DNA from: Actinomycetota bacterium
Lineage (GTDB): Bacteria > Actinomycetota > Actinomycetes > Streptosporangiales > Streptosporangiaceae
Length of the DNA: 64,000 nucleotides
Reading direction: 5' to 3'
NCBI GenBank assembly: GCA_027313705.1
Contig: DAHVDE010000005.1
Span: forward strand, 1-64,000
In this document: positions 8,047 through 16,990 of the stretch, piece after piece
Numbering within the stretch: position 1 is the first letter of the stretch
Layout of the letters: each line of letters starts with the position of its first letter
Notes under the pieces: model-generated
Databases searched by the model: none
The model's input: only the letters and a program-made list of their open reading frames with translations
Told to the model about the DNA's origin: nothing
Translations under genes and position numbers: made by a program

Positions 8047-9429
8047 TCAGGAAACGCCGGCGGAGCCGGCCAGATCGTTAGTGCCCCTATCGATTCTCGG
8101 CCGCCAGGGCCTGAAAGCCCGGCCTTGAGTGACGAACACGCGGGAGAAGAGCTCGTAGTACTCAAGCCGCAGTGCCTGCACGGCCGCGACCAGCCCTTCG
8201 AGCGCGAAAGCCAGGGCACCACCCGCCAGGAAGAGGACGACCGCGAGCACGGCCATGACTCCGCCGCGGTGCCAGAGCGCCCGTGTCCCCTCCCACACCA
8301 GCAGTCCGAGCGCCGCGTGCGCCAGCCCGAATGCCGCCAGCCTGGCGAACGAGGCGATATTGGCGCCAAGCCGGATGACCAGGTCGAACAGCTCGACGCT
8401 GGCCTGCAGGTACCCGTACCCGCCGCCGCCCGCGCTCGCCGCGGACCCGGTGAAAGCCACGGCGAGCGCCGCCACCGCGAGCGCCGCGCCGCCGGCGGCC
8501 AGCACGGAGTGGTGAAAGTAATAGCCGGCGCCGGCCAGTCCGATGGCAGCGAACAGCGCCGCGCCTGCCAGTCCTGACGGGGCGTAAAGGGCCGCGGCCA
8601 AGCCGCCTTCCAGCCACCTGTTGATCACCCCGAGCAGGTATGCGCCCGCGAGCAGCACCACCCCCGCGGCGAGGCCGGCGACCAGCAGGCGCACCGGGCT
8701 GGCGATGGGGCTGAGCCAGAGCACGGGCAGCAGTCCGGTCGGCCCGAAGAACTCGCCGTAGGCGAAGCCGAACAAGATGGCGGCCACGCCGGCTCCGGCC
8801 GCGAACGGCCAGGCGGAACGGTAACGCCTCGCCAGCCGCGGCCGGCCTGCGGCCATCGCCACGGCGGCGGCGATCAGCAGCAGGCCGTCTCCGACGTCGC
8901 CGAACATCATCCCGAACATGAGCGCGTAACTCCCCCAGGCCAGCCAGGCGGGATTCACGTCCCGGTAGGGCACGGTGCCGTAGGCGGTGACCAGCGGGGT
9001 GAGTGCCCGGCGCCCGGCCGGGCCTGTTACCAGAGTCGGCGGATCGGCGGCGGCCGGCCAGCGGAGCGGGACGACGGCGCAGCCGATGACGGCAAGTTCG
9101 GCGCGCAGCGGCGCTACCTGGCTGGCCGGGATCCAGCCCGTGAGGGCGGCGGCGCCGTGCCTGCTGGCGGCCCCGGCCGCGTACTGCCTGAGCTGCGTCT
9201 CACCAGCGACCAGGTCCGCCCGGCCGCCCGCAGCGGGTTCACGCAGTTCCAGAGTCCGCAAGGACAATGCGGCCCGGTCGCCGCTTGCCTGCGGCGGCGG
9301 CTGGGCGGTGTCGATCTCCACCGTTCCTGCCGCCGCCACCTTGACCAGCAGGTCACGCAGTGACCCGGACGGCGCCACCAGGGCTACCCTGGTCATCCGG
9401 GCCGGCAGAAACCGGTCAGACCACCGCAT
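8047..9429 (-). CDS. V/A-type ATPase subunit I/a (membrane stator)
   Basis: This is the 460-residue homologue of the 116-kDa/I subunit, which forms the ion half-channels against the c ring. The cytoplasmic N-terminus (about 170 residues) is followed by seven or eight TM helices. Conserved features are GMMFGDVGDGLLLI, FGFAYGEFFG and the helix SFARLAAFGLAHAALGLL, whose arginine (about 363) corresponds to the essential channel Arg. It is clearly shorter than the usual 630–680 residues because the N-terminal stator-binding domain is reduced. The start ATG at 9429 overlaps the preceding gene by 14 bp; a second ATG at 9396 is possible. Confidence 0.9.
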   Translation of the reverse strand: MRWSDRFLPARMTRVALVAPSGSLRDLLVKVAAAGTVEIDTAQPPPQASGDRAALSLRTLELREPAAGGRADLVAGETQLRQYAAGAASRHGAAALTGWIPASQVAPLRAELAVIGCAVVPLRWPAAADPPTLVTGPAGRRALTPLVTAYGTVPYRDVNPAWLAWGSYALMFGMMFGDVGDGLLLIAAAVAMAAGRPRLARRYRSAWPFAAGAGVAAILFGFAYGEFFGPTGLLPVLWLSPIASPVRLLVAGLAAGVVLLAGAYLLGVINRWLEGGLAAALYAPSGLAGAALFAAIGLAGAGYYFHHSVLAAGGAALAVAALAVAFTGSAASAGGGGYGYLQASVELFDLVIRLGANIASFARLAAFGLAHAALGLLVWEGTRALWHRGGVMAVLAVVLFLAGGALAFALEGLVAAVQALRLEYYELFSRVFVTQGRAFRPWRPRIDRGTNDLAGSAGVS

Positions 9430-10363
9430 CGAACACCTCGATCGAGCCGCCGCCGCGCGCGGCGAGTTCAAGTGCCGACCGCACCCTTCTGGCGTCGGCG
9501 GCCAGCACCGCGACCGAGCCGATGACCGGCTTGGGGTCAAGGCCGGTCCCGGAGAGCAGCCGCTGGCCGTCCTGCTCGACGCGGTGCCACCAGGCCGCCT
9601 CACCCTGCCATGGCTGCCATGACCCCGGCGTGTCACCGAGGACCCAGCGGACCCGGGCCGGAAGGTCGCGCGCCAGCACGGTCACCGTGCCCGCGCCCGC
9701 CGCCGTCGGCCCGAGCAGCCTGGACGCGACGGTCGCGAGCACCGGGCTGGCCGGCCGCCTGCCGCAGGAGAGCTCCCCGGCCAGCAGCAGCGCCACCGCG
9801 GCCGCCGCCCAGGTGCCTGCCGGGTCGCCGAGAGCGGAGACCCGCTCAGCCCAACGAGCCCGCAGGCCGATCATCAGGGCACCGGCCGTGTCACCGCCAG
9901 GATCCCGCCATGCGGAAGCCGCAAGCACCGTCCTGACGGCGGCCAGGTCATGGCAGTCGCGTAGCCTCGGCCAGGCGGTGGCCAGCGCGCCAAGATCGAA
10001 GTAGCTGTCCTGGCCGCCGCCGGGCGGCGAGGCCAGCCGCTCGGCCAGGTTGGCGATCTCGAACCATCCGGCAAGCGCCCGCATCAGCGGTGTGCCGCCC
10101 CTTGGCAGCCAGCCGGCCAGTACCCGCAGGTTCCACAGCAAGCCAGCCCCGATCGCATGCTGCCGCGCCGCGAGCAGTTCCCTGACGTCGAGGAGTGGCG
10201 GCGGCTGTCGTTCCTGCGGCTGGTGATATGCGGTCGTGGCGAGCATCGAGAGCGCGGCGGCGAGCGAGCCGCAGCCGGCCACCCGCCTGGCCTCGCCCGC
10301 GCCGATGCGCCGTCGGGCAAGCACCCGCGCCCTGACGCTGCCTGCTGCCCAGCCCGCGCTCAC
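9416..10363 (-). CDS. Probable V/A-type ATPase subunit C/d
   Basis: This 315-residue, mostly helical, Ala/Leu/Arg-rich protein starts at a GTG that overlaps the previous stop (GTGA). Its position and size suit subunit C, the socket that links rotor shaft and c ring. It shows recurring helices with the pattern of that family (RELLAARQHAIGAGLLWNLRVLAGWLP…). Similarity is faint, so the assignment rests mainly on operon context and on no other gene in the cluster filling this role. The order C before I differs from the common I-K-E-C-F arrangement. Confidence 0.6.
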   Translation of the reverse strand: MSAGWAAGSVRARVLARRRIGAGEARRVAGCGSLAAALSMLATTAYHQPQERQPPPLLDVRELLAARQHAIGAGLLWNLRVLAGWLPRGGTPLMRALAGWFEIANLAERLASPPGGGQDSYFDLGALATAWPRLRDCHDLAAVRTVLAASAWRDPGGDTAGALMIGLRARWAERVSALGDPAGTWAAAAVALLLAGELSCGRRPASPVLATVASRLLGPTAAGAGTVTVLARDLPARVRWVLGDTPGSWQPWQGEAAWWHRVEQDGQRLLSGTGLDPKPVIGSVAVLAADARRVRSALELAARGGGSIEVFDAVV

Positions 10364-10782
10364 GGCACGGACTTCACGAATTCGATGGCCTGGTCGATCA
10401 GCGCCAGGACGTCGGTTTCCGCTGGCAGTGCCCTGGCTCGCACGGCCTCGTCGGCGGCCTGCAGCAACTGGCTCTGCCGTGCCCCCGCCAGCGCCATGAC
10501 CTCGGCGGCCGCCGTCTTCCTTGCCTCGTCCGCCTGCCGGCTGCCCAGGGCCGTGATACCTGCCGCCTTCTGCGCCGCCTCGCTCATCAGCCTGGCGGCT
10601 TCCTGCTCGGCTGCCGCGATGACGCCTGCGCACCGCTGATCGGTGCTCGCCAGCAACTCGAGCACCGGATCAAGCTCGGCGGCCAGCGCCGCCGCCTTGT
10701 CTGCGGGCACGGCCGCCGCGGCGGCCGAGCCAGGCACGCTGGCTGGCCTGAATCTCGTCAGGAAATCGCTGAACTGCGCCAC
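10360..10782 (-). CDS. V/A-type ATPase G/H-like peripheral stalk subunit
   Basis: This 140-residue protein opens the ATPase operon. GTG at 10782 is preceded at 6 nt by GGAGG. Residues about 45–120 form an unbroken Ala/Glu/Gln-rich helix with heptad character (GVIAAAEQEAARLMSEAAQKAAG…). That matches the coiled-coil G/H subunit that pairs with E. The short C-terminus DVLALIDQAIEFVKSVP is also typical. The upstream region is shared with the divergent hsp20 gene and contains two DosR-like boxes. Confidence 0.72.
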   Translation of the reverse strand: MAQFSDFLTRFRPASVPGSAAAAAVPADKAAALAAELDPVLELLASTDQRCAGVIAAAEQEAARLMSEAAQKAAGITALGSRQADEARKTAAAEVMALAGARQSQLLQAADEAVRARALPAETDVLALIDQAIEFVKSVP

Positions 10783-10885
10783 TCCTGGCCTCCTTCGGCG
10801 GCATTTTGTCGCCTGAGTACCTGGCGGGCGGAGCCGCCTGCGCCATTTCTCCATCAGATCAGCACCGGCAGGCAGGAAGGCAACA

Positions 10886-10899
10886 GGGCCAATGGACCC
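10886..10899. promoter_or_regulatory. DosR/DevR-like box, distal site in the ATPase–hsp20 divergent region
   Basis: GGGCCAATGGACCC (reverse GGGTCCATTGGCCC) has two-fold symmetry and the 5-4-5 layout of DosR boxes. It lies 103 nt upstream of the ATPase operon start and 88 nt upstream of hsp20. Confidence 0.5.
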
Positions 10900-10906
10900 G
10901 CCGGGC

Positions 10907-10920
10907 GGGACTTTCGGCTC
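10907..10920 (+). promoter_or_regulatory. DosR/DevR-like box, hsp20-proximal
   Basis: GGGACTTTCGGCTC has a perfect left half-site and one mismatch in the right half-site. It lies 67 nt before the hsp20 ATG, and hsp20 has a leader with an AAAGGAG ribosome binding site. Together with the box at 10886 it forms a tandem pair, as seen at strongly DosR-dependent promoters such as mycobacterial hspX. Confidence 0.6.
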
Positions 10921-10987
10921 TGCCGGCCGGGCACCGGCCGGCGATCCGATGAAGACGTGGCTAGGCACTCTGCGAAAGGAGATAGTC

Positions 10988-11404
10988 ATGCCCAAGCTGG
11001 CACACAGAGGGTCAAGGTTTCCCGACCTGCTCGACTGGGGCGAATCGCCCTGGGCGACGATGATGCCGTTCTTCCCAGGGCAGAGCTTCAGGATCGAGGA
11101 CTTCGAGACTGAAGGCCGCTATGTCGTCCGGGCCGAACTCGCAGGCCTTGATCCGGAGAAAGACATCGATGTCCTGGTTCAGGACGGCATCTTGTCGATT
11201 CACGCGGAAAGGCGCGAGGAGAAGAAGGAGAACGGCCGTTCTGAGTTCCGCTACGGGTCGCTGAGCCGCTCGGTGTCCCTGCCGCCTGGCGCTGAGCCCG
11301 ACAAGGTGACGGCGAACTACGACAAGGGCATTCTCGAGGTGTCCGTCCCGGTCTCGCCTGCCAGGGCAGGAGGCCTGCACGTGGAGATCGAGAAATCTGC
11401 TTGA
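10988..11404 (+). CDS. Small heat shock protein, Hsp20/alpha-crystallin family
   Basis: This 138-residue ATP-independent holdase chaperone has an alpha-crystallin domain spanning about 35–130 (SFRIEDFETEGRYVVRAELAGLDPEKDIDV…). It includes the closing strand pair YDKGILEVSVPV. The N-terminal arm is short (PKLAHRGSRFPDLLDWGESPW), as in mycobacterial HspX/Acr-type proteins. ATG at 10988 has AAAGGAG 6 nt upstream. Two DosR-like boxes precede it, and it is divergent from the ATPase operon. HspX is a hallmark of the DosR dormancy response in mycobacteria, so this is probably a functional counterpart. Confidence 0.93.
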   Translation: MPKLAHRGSRFPDLLDWGESPWATMMPFFPGQSFRIEDFETEGRYVVRAELAGLDPEKDIDVLVQDGILSIHAERREEKKENGRSEFRYGSLSRSVSLPPGAEPDKVTANYDKGILEVSVPVSPARAGGLHVEIEKSA

Positions 11405-11418
11405 ACCGCAGATAACCG

Positions 11419-11456
11419 CCCGCCAGGCGACTGCGGGGGGCATGCTGCCTGGCGGG
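11419..11456. terminator. Bidirectional hairpin between hsp20 and the hydrogenase operon
   Basis: The arms CCCGCCAGGC (11419–11428) and GCCTGGCGGG (11447–11456) are perfectly complementary. They lie between two convergent transcription units. No T-run follows. Confidence 0.6.
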
Positions 11457-11475
11457 ACGGCGGCTGCCGTCGTGT

Positions 11476-11925
11476 TCATGCCTGACGAAGCTCGGCTAGT
11501 ACCGATCGCACCAGGCCAGGCAGGGCGGCAGCCGCCGGCGCGCTCAGCCCTGGCCCGAAGCCGCGGTCGCCGGCTTCGGCCGCGAAGAGCACCAGCCGTC
11601 CCGGCATCGCGCCGAGCGCCGTTCCCAGCCTGACGGCCTCGGCGATGCCCAGCCCGTGCGTGCTTGCCGAACCTGCGGCGGCCCACGTCGCCGGGTGCTC
11701 GCTGCGGTGCATCCGGCCGGGTACCGGCTCATCACAGGCCATGGCATCGACGATCACCGCCAGGCTGGCGCCGGTCCAGGCTTCGATGAGCAGGGTCGGC
11801 TCGCCGTCGCAGCTCACGGTGGCAACGCCGGGCAGTGCGCGCCAGGCGATCATCTCGGCGACGGCCGGGCCGATGCCGTCGTCACGCCTGAACGGGTTGC
11901 CCACGCCGATCAGCACCGACCTCAC
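11476..11925 (-). CDS. [NiFe] hydrogenase maturation protease
   Basis: This 149-residue endopeptidase of the HycI/HybD/HoxW family opens with the hallmark VLIGVGNPFRRDDGIGPAVAE. The acidic residue after the GNP motif and the Asp in VIVDAMACDEP are in positions used for nickel recognition. It should cleave the C-terminal tail of the large subunit encoded immediately upstream. GTG at 11925 overlaps the large-subunit stop (GTGA), so the two are translationally coupled. It is the last gene of the hydrogenase operon. Confidence 0.9.
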   Translation of the reverse strand: MRSVLIGVGNPFRRDDGIGPAVAEMIAWRALPGVATVSCDGEPTLLIEAWTGASLAVIVDAMACDEPVPGRMHRSEHPATWAAAGSASTHGLGIAEAVRLGTALGAMPGRLVLFAAEAGDRGFGPGLSAPAAAALPGLVRSVLAELRQA

Positions 11926-13205
11926 CCGCGATCCACCCGCATCGTGAGGAAGTGGGCGGAGCAGGAGATGCAGGGATCGTAGTTCCTGATCGTCCGCTCG
12001 CACAGGGCGGTGAGTTCGTCATCTGGCAGGTCGATCCCCGCCTGGGCGGTTGCGAGGAGGTCGGCTTCGATGGCGGCCTGGTTCTGCGATGTCGGCGGCA
12101 CGATCGTGGCCGCCTCGATGCGCCCGTCTGAGCCGATCAGGTAGCGGTGGTAGAGCAGTCCCCTCGGCGCCTCGCTGACCCCGTGCCCGGTGCCCGGTGC
12201 CGGGGGAACCTCGACGCAGGGGACCGCTGGCCGCCGGTAGCTGCCGATGATCGCGAGCGCCTGCTCGATGGCGTAGACGATCTCCACGGCGCGGACCACG
12301 ATGCTGCGGTAAGGGTTGCGGCAGGTGTCACCGAGCCCGGCCGCCGCGGCGGCCTGACGCGCGACCGGCGAAAGCCGCGCCGAGCTGATCGTGTACCTGG
12401 CCAGCGGGCCGGTCAGGTACGTCGCGCCGTCCAGGGTCGCGTGCAGCGCGGTCGAGTGAGGCACCTGCCGCTCGGTCACATGGCTGCCGAAATCCGCGGG
12501 CGGGAAGGTGAGCCCTCGTGCCGTGGCCGGCTCGCCTGACTCGATCGCGTACCGGTCAGGCTCGGCCGCGGCCAGCAGGTCACAATCCAGTTCCCGGTCA
12601 GGGAAGTCGAACCCGGCCACCCACGCCACGGTCGCCAGCGCGTCATCGAGCGCCCGGGCAAGCTGCTGCGCCAGCGGCTTCAGGTCTGCCCCGGCAGGCG
12701 TGGCGTAAAAGCCGCCCGCCTTCGGGTTCACCGGATGGATCGCCCGGCCGCCGATCGCCTCGAGTACCGCGTTGCCTGCCTTTTTTAGCCGCAGGCCGCG
12801 CTCCACGGCAGGACGGTCGGCGCGCGCCAGGGCGACCGCGTCAAGATAGCCGAGGAAATCCGGCGCATGCAGCAGGTAGATGTGCAGGGCGTGGCTGGAG
12901 ATCCACTCGCCGCAGTACAGCAGCCTGCGCAGGGCGGCGATCTCGGCTGGCACGCTGACTCCGCAGGCGTCCTCGATGGCCCGCCAGGCCGAGGTCTGGT
13001 AGGCAACTGGGCAGATGCCGCAGATCCGCGAGGTGATGTCGGCGACCTCGGTGTACTGGCGGCCGCGCAGGAACGCCTCGAAGAACCTGGGCGGCTCGTA
13101 GATCCGCAGCTGTGCGGCCGTCACTTTTCCTTCCTCGATCGCGATGCGGAGCGCGCCCTCACCTTCTACCCGCGTGAGCGCGCGCACCTGAAGCTCACGG
13201 TTCAC
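11922..13205 (-). CDS. [NiFe] hydrogenase large (alpha) subunit, group 3b type
   Basis: This 427-residue catalytic subunit binds the NiFe(CN)2CO centre. The four metal-ligating cysteines are present: RICGICP (C62, C65) and DPCISCSAH (C412, C415). The protease site follows H418, leaving a 9-residue tail to be removed. Gene order with the iron-sulfur, flavin and small subunits matches soluble bidirectional group 3b (sulfhydrogenase-like, NADP-linked) enzymes. GTG at 13205 overlaps the small-subunit stop by 4 bp. Genes hypA–F for cofactor assembly are not in this window and must lie elsewhere if the enzyme matures. Confidence 0.92.
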   Translation of the reverse strand: MNRELQVRALTRVEGEGALRIAIEEGKVTAAQLRIYEPPRFFEAFLRGRQYTEVADITSRICGICPVAYQTSAWRAIEDACGVSVPAEIAALRRLLYCGEWISSHALHIYLLHAPDFLGYLDAVALARADRPAVERGLRLKKAGNAVLEAIGGRAIHPVNPKAGGFYATPAGADLKPLAQQLARALDDALATVAWVAGFDFPDRELDCDLLAAAEPDRYAIESGEPATARGLTFPPADFGSHVTERQVPHSTALHATLDGATYLTGPLARYTISSARLSPVARQAAAAAGLGDTCRNPYRSIVVRAVEIVYAIEQALAIIGSYRRPAVPCVEVPPAPGTGHGVSEAPRGLLYHRYLIGSDGRIEAATIVPPTSQNQAAIEADLLATAQAGIDLPDDELTALCERTIRNYDPCISCSAHFLTMRVDRG

Positions 13206-13969
13206 CGGTCCTCCCTGTGCTCCGCGAAGCCTGGAGCAGCCACGTTGAAGGTACGCAGGACCAGGTCGACCTCTCGCGCGCTCATGCCGCCCTGGCGCAG
13301 CTGCCTGGTGAGGGCGGGCAGGTTGGCGCCGGCCATCGGGCCGAAGCAGCCGTAGCAGCCCCGGTCGACGGCCGGGCAGAGCGCTCCGCAGCCCGCGTGG
13401 GTCACCGGGCCGAGGCAGGGCGTGCCGTGCGCGACCATGACGCAGGTCAGCCCGCGGCGCTTGCACTGGGTGCAGACGCTGGTGTCGGGTATCTCCGGCC
13501 GCCGGCCCGCCAGGAACGCCGTGATCAGCTCGAGCAGCTGGTGCTTGTCGATCGGGCAGCCGCGCAGTTCGAAGTCCACCCGCACGTGGTCGGCGATGGC
13601 GGTGGAGGTGGCCAGGCTTTCTATGTACTGCGGGCTGGCGTAGACGGCCGAGCGGAACTCCTCGAAGTCGGCGTAGTTGCGCAGGGCCTGGATGCCGCCG
13701 CTGGTCGCGCAGGCACCGATCGTGACGAGCAGCCTGGACTGCTCGCGCACCTCGCAGATCCGCAGCGTGTCTGCGGGCGTGCTGATCGAGCCCTCGACCA
13801 GTGACAAGTCGTATGGCCCCGCCAGCACCTCACTCGACGCCTCGAGGAAGTGCGCGATCCGCACCTGACCGGCCAGGGAGAGCAGTTCGTCTTCGCAGTC
13901 GAGCAGCGTGAGCTGGCATCCGTCGCACGAGGCGAACTTCCATACCGCCAGGGTCGGCAGGTTGCTCAT
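13202..13969 (-). CDS. [NiFe] hydrogenase small (delta) subunit
   Basis: This 255-residue iron-sulfur subunit starts with [23 protein letters not shown]15 and C18 would bind the proximal 4Fe-4S cluster, along with the cysteines in GACATSGG and [12 protein letters not shown]. The C-terminal half has [30 protein letters not shown] and GCYGCFGP for the remaining clusters. There is no Tat signal, so it is a soluble cytoplasmic enzyme, consistent with group 3. ATG at 13969 has AAGGAG about 11 nt upstream. Confidence 0.92.
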   Translation of the reverse strand: MSNLPTLAVWKFASCDGCQLTLLDCEDELLSLAGQVRIAHFLEASSEVLAGPYDLSLVEGSISTPADTLRICEVREQSRLLVTIGACATSGGIQALRNYADFEEFRSAVYASPQYIESLATSTAIADHVRVDFELRGCPIDKHQLLELITAFLAGRRPEIPDTSVCTQCKRRGLTCVMVAHGTPCLGPVTHAGCGALCPAVDRGCYGCFGPMAGANLPALTRQLRQGGMSAREVDLVLRTFNVAAPGFAEHREDR

Positions 13970-13985
13970 GGATCTCACGGCTCCT

Positions 13986-14816
13986 TCACAGTTCCCTGAC
14001 GGCGAGCAGCGGCTGCGCCGTCTCGTAGTCCACGATCGGGCCGTCACGGCAGATAAGCAGCGGGCCGAGCTGGCAGTGACCGCAAAGGCCGACGCCGCAC
14101 TTCATGTTGCGCTCTAGTGAGAGCCTGATGCTGGCCGCAGGGATCTGCCTGGCCATCAGTGCCTCGGCGGAGAACCGCATCATCGGCTCAGGGCCGCACA
14201 GGAAGGCGATCGTGCGCGCCGGCTCTGTTTCCTGCCTGGCCAGCGGTTCGGTGACGAAGCCGACCTGCCCGTGCCAGTGTGCCGCGGGCTGGTCGATGGT
14301 GAGCGTGACCTCAAGGCGCGGATCGTCAGCCCAGCCGGCTAGCTGCTCGCGGAACAGGAACTCGCGCGGGTTCCTGGCACCGGTGATGACGACGACCCGG
14401 CCGAATTCCGCGCGCCTGGCGAGAGCGCCGAGCACGACGGGGCGCAGCGGCGCCAGGCCGACTCCCCCGGCCACGACCACCAGGTCATGGCCGGCCGCCG
14501 ATTCCAGGTCCCAGCCGGTGCCGAACGGCCCGCGCACGCCGACGATGTCACCTGGCTCGCAGCGGCAGAGCGCGCGGCTCACCGCCCCGACATCCCTGAT
14601 CGTCTGGGTCAGCGACCCGTCGGCCGCCGACGGGTCGCCGCTCACCGAGATCGCGATCTCGCCGACACCTTGCCGGTACAGCATGGTGAACTGGCCGGGC
14701 CTGAAGGCGGGCAGTGGCTCGCCCGCCGGGACGATGCGCAGCGACACCGAGTCATGGGTCTCCCGCCTGGTGTCCGCGACCAGGTACCTGGCAGGCAGCA
14801 TCGGGTCAGCGTTCAC
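13986..14816 (-). CDS. Hydrogenase FAD/NAD(P)-binding (gamma) subunit
   Basis: This 276-residue ferredoxin-reductase-like flavoprotein passes electrons between the hydrogenase and NAD(P)H. The N-terminal FAD barrel (about 5–105) contains [10 protein letters not shown] and [14 protein letters not shown]. The NAD(P) domain has [16 protein letters not shown] and FLCGPEPMM. The C-terminus carries a 2Fe-2S motif, [23 protein letters not shown], with the cysteines in C-x4-C-x2-C-x8-C spacing. This matches the sulfhydrogenase gamma subunit. It overlaps the cNMP-binding gene upstream by 11 bp. Confidence 0.9.
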   Translation of the reverse strand: MNADPMLPARYLVADTRRETHDSVSLRIVPAGEPLPAFRPGQFTMLYRQGVGEIAISVSGDPSAADGSLTQTIRDVGAVSRALCRCEPGDIVGVRGPFGTGWDLESAAGHDLVVVAGGVGLAPLRPVVLGALARRAEFGRVVVITGARNPREFLFREQLAGWADDPRLEVTLTIDQPAAHWHGQVGFVTEPLARQETEPARTIAFLCGPEPMMRFSAEALMARQIPAASIRLSLERNMKCGVGLCGHCQLGPLLICRDGPIVDYETAQPLLAVREL

Positions 14817-15270
14817 GCGGGTTCCCGTACAGGTCGAGCAGCCGCGACCTGGTGTTCTGCAACCTGGCCACCACGACTTCGAACAGCTTGAGCGCCAGCG
14901 GGTAGCCCAGGGCCGGGTCGGTCTCCGCGAGCGCGCGCAGCCGCGTCGTGTCGAATTCGATCGCGGTCACCCCGGTCACCGCGATCGCAGTGAAATGCCA
15001 GCAGTGCGGCGGCACCAGCCAGGACCAGCCGAGCATGTCGCCTGCGCCTAGGGTCTGCACTACCACCTGGCCCCGGCCGGGCATCTGGCTGCCGAGCGCC
15101 ACCTGTCCGGACCTGATCAGCCAGCACCCGAAGGCCGGCTCTCCCTCTGAGAACAGTATTTTCCCCGCAGGGAACGACACGCTGGCGGCAGTGGACGCGA
15201 CGGCGGCCAGGTGTTCGGCGCTCAGCTGGTCGAACGGCGGAAGGCCAGCCAGCAGTTCCGCGTCAGTCAC
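14806..15270 (-). CDS. Cyclic-nucleotide-binding domain protein without a DNA-binding domain
   Basis: This 154-residue protein consists of a single CRP/FNR-type cNMP-binding beta-roll. Seen are [27 protein letters not shown] and a phosphate-binding-cassette-like [20 protein letters not shown]-terminal helix follows ([32 protein letters not shown]). The chain ends where a CRP protein would begin its helix-turn-helix, so it cannot be a conventional transcription factor. It sits between the beta and gamma hydrogenase subunits, overlapping both, which suggests a regulatory or structural role in the complex. I recall the same arrangement in the mycobacterial hypoxia-induced hydrogenase operon, but that is from memory. 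Confidence 0.88.
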   Translation of the reverse strand: MTDAELLAGLPPFDQLSAEHLAAVASTAASVSFPAGKILFSEGEPAFGCWLIRSGQVALGSQMPGRGQVVVQTLGAGDMLGWSWLVPPHCWHFTAIAVTGVTAIEFDTTRLRALAETDPALGYPLALKLFEVVVARLQNTRSRLLDLYGNPRER

Positions 15271-16396
15271 CCGCTGCCTCCCCCGCGCCTTCTTCCCGCA
15301 GCGCGACCAGCGTGGCTATCTCCTCGGTGATGTCGATCCCCACCGGGCACCAGGCGATGCAGCGGCCGCAGCCGACGCAGCCCGAGCGGCCGAACTGGTC
15401 GTGCCAGGTGCCGAGCTTGTGGGTGATCCACTGCCGGTAGCGGCTCTCCCCCGAGGACCTGACGCTGCCGCCGTGCAGGTAAGAGAAATCAAGCTCGAAG
15501 CAGGACGCCCAGTGCTGCCAGCGCTCGGCGTGCTCGCCGGTCTCCCCTGAGCTGTCCCGCGTGGTTGTGCAGAAGCACGTCGGGCAGACCATCGTGCAGT
15601 TCCCGCAGGTCAGGCACCGCTCGGCCACCTGTTCCCAGGACACAGAGTCCCGGCTGGCCGCAAGCAGGCCGGCGAGGTCGACGGCGGGCATCTGGCGTCC
15701 CATCGCCGCCGCCGCGGCATCCACGGCGGCGCGAGCCGCGATCAGTTCGGCTTCCCCGGCGGCGCGGTGGCTGATCCTGGCGATCACCTGCGCGCCTGCC
15801 TCGGTGCCGGCTTCTACGACGAAGCGGTGCCCGGCCTGGTCGATCTGCTCGGTCAGCGCGAGGTCATAGCCTGGCCCAGGTCGCGGCCCGGTGCCCATCG
15901 AGGCGCAGAAGCAGACGCCGCCAGGTTCCGTGCAGCCCGCCGCGACGACGAAGAGGCCGCGGTATCGACCGCGGAAAGAACGGTCGGGCCAGGCGCCGGC
16001 GCCGAGCACGCCGGCGAGGGTGTCAATGGCCGCCAGGTCGCACGCGCGCACGCCGAGGAAGGCGAACGGCGGTTGCTGGCGGTCATCGGCCGGATGGAAG
16101 CCGTCCCTGTCCGCTGACCAGAGCTTGCGGTCAGGCGGATGCAGGAACTGCTTCCACGACTGCGGGCCTGCCGAATGGCAGAAGACCGCGCTGTCCGCCC
16201 GGCGCTTCAGCCGGTACGTGCCCGGCCCGGTCTGAACGGCCCACCCGGCCGGCAGGTCGCCGGCCGAGGTCAGCTCGGCGAGCACGATGGCCTGATCCCT
16301 GAGGGTCGGCCCGACGACACGGTAGCCGTCGCCGGCCAGCGTCGAGATGAGCTCGTCGAGGCCTGCCATGGAAAGAACCGCAGCCGGGAACGTCAC
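15263..16396 (-). CDS. Hydrogenase 4Fe-4S (beta) subunit
   Basis: This 377-residue iron-sulfur protein is like the sulfhydrogenase beta subunit. It relays electrons between the flavin subunit and the small subunit. The C-terminal third has two ferredoxin-like motifs, [16 protein letters not shown] and [15 protein letters not shown]. The N-terminal two thirds include [15 protein letters not shown] and [10 protein letters not shown], typical of this family. The first gene of the operon starts at GTG (16396) without a ribosome binding site, 36 nt after a DosR-like palindrome. An internal ATG at 16372 is an alternative start. Confidence 0.88.
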   Translation of the reverse strand: MTFPAAVLSMAGLDELISTLAGDGYRVVGPTLRDQAIVLAELTSAGDLPAGWAVQTGPGTYRLKRRADSAVFCHSAGPQSWKQFLHPPDRKLWSADRDGFHPADDRQQPPFAFLGVRACDLAAIDTLAGVLGAGAWPDRSFRGRYRGLFVVAAGCTEPGGVCFCASMGTGPRPGPGYDLALTEQIDQAGHRFVVEAGTEAGAQVIARISHRAAGEAELIAARAAVDAAAAAMGRQMPAVDLAGLLAASRDSVSWEQVAERCLTCGNCTMVCPTCFCTTTRDSSGETGEHAERWQHWASCFELDFSYLHGGSVRSSGESRYRQWITHKLGTWHDQFGRSGCVGCGRCIAWCPVGIDITEEIATLVALREEGAGEAAGD

Positions 16397-16432
16397 GGCT
16401 CACCAGCCTGGCGTACCCGGCCTGCCCTTGGC

Positions 16433-16446
16433 ATGGCCTTAGGCCC
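16433..16446 (-). promoter_or_regulatory. DosR/DevR-like box before the hydrogenase operon
   Basis: On the minus strand GGGCCTAAGGCCAT contains the symmetric core GGCCTAAGGCC. It ends 36 nt before the GTG of the beta-subunit gene, the same distance as the boxes at 2373 and 16941 have to their genes. The right half-site is degenerate, so recognition by DosR is less certain. Confidence 0.45.
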
Positions 16447-16462
16447 GCGCTATACCAGGACT

Positions 16463-16873
16463 TTAACCTGTGCGTACTCTCCGGCCGGAAACCCGCACCG
16501 GGCTGATCTTGATGAACTGATCGTGTTCGCCGCCCGGCCAGGCTTCCACGCCGAGCGACAGCGCCAGCTTCCTGTCATCGCCGTCGTCCAGGTGGCTGGC
16601 GGGGCCCTGCACAAGCACGCTCCAGCCCTCGCGGGTGGCCGGATCGAAATCGTCTACCTCGAAGGCCACCCGGTACTCGGCGTCCTTGATGCCGGTGCGC
16701 AGATCCGCGGCCGTGAGACTGTACTCAGAGGTGCGGAAGTAGATCGCGCCCTCGTGCAGCTTGTAGTTCACCGGCAGGACGGTCAGGTCGTAGCGGCCGG
16801 TGTAGGCGATCCTGCCGATGCCGCCGGGCGCGATCAGCCGCAGGCACTCGGACTCGTCCAGATGCTCAAGCAA
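16463..16873 (-). CDS. Pyridoxamine 5'-phosphate oxidase-like flavin/F420-binding protein
   Basis: This PNPOx-fold protein has about 136 residues from the chosen start. The family opening ESECLRLIAPGGIGRIAYTGRYDLTVLPVNYKLHEG is clear, followed by IYFRTSEYS and VAFEVDDFDPATREGWSVLVQG. Such split-barrel proteins bind FMN, F420 or heme. Rv0080 of the mycobacterial DosR regulon belongs to the same broad group. A TTG at 16873 follows AAAGGGGG, gives the usual N-terminus and leaves a normal divergent promoter region. An ATG at 16972 would extend it by 33 residues that do not match the family. Confidence 0.8.
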   Translation of the reverse strand: MLEHLDESECLRLIAPGGIGRIAYTGRYDLTVLPVNYKLHEGAIYFRTSEYSLTAADLRTGIKDAEYRVAFEVDDFDPATREGWSVLVQGPASHLDDGDDRKLALSLGVEAWPGGEHDQFIKISPVRVSGRRVRTG

Positions 16874-16940
16874 GGCCAGGCCCCCTTTCTGCTCCGATGT
16901 CCGGGCTGGCCGGCTTTGGGTGCGAAGGCCTCCGGCGCGC

Positions 16941-16954
16941 CGGACCTTGGTCCC
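16941..16954 (+). promoter_or_regulatory. DosR/DevR-like box before the pyruvate oxidoreductase operon
   Basis: CGGACCTTGGTCCC is a near-perfect palindrome (reverse GGGACCAAGGTCCG) with the 5-4-5 DosR layout. It ends 36 nt before the ATG at 16991, which has no ribosome binding site. It lies in the divergent region and could also act on the PNPOx-like gene. Confidence 0.65.
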
Positions 16955-16990
16955 TACGTCGGCAGCCGCCATGACAGTAGCGTCTCATGT

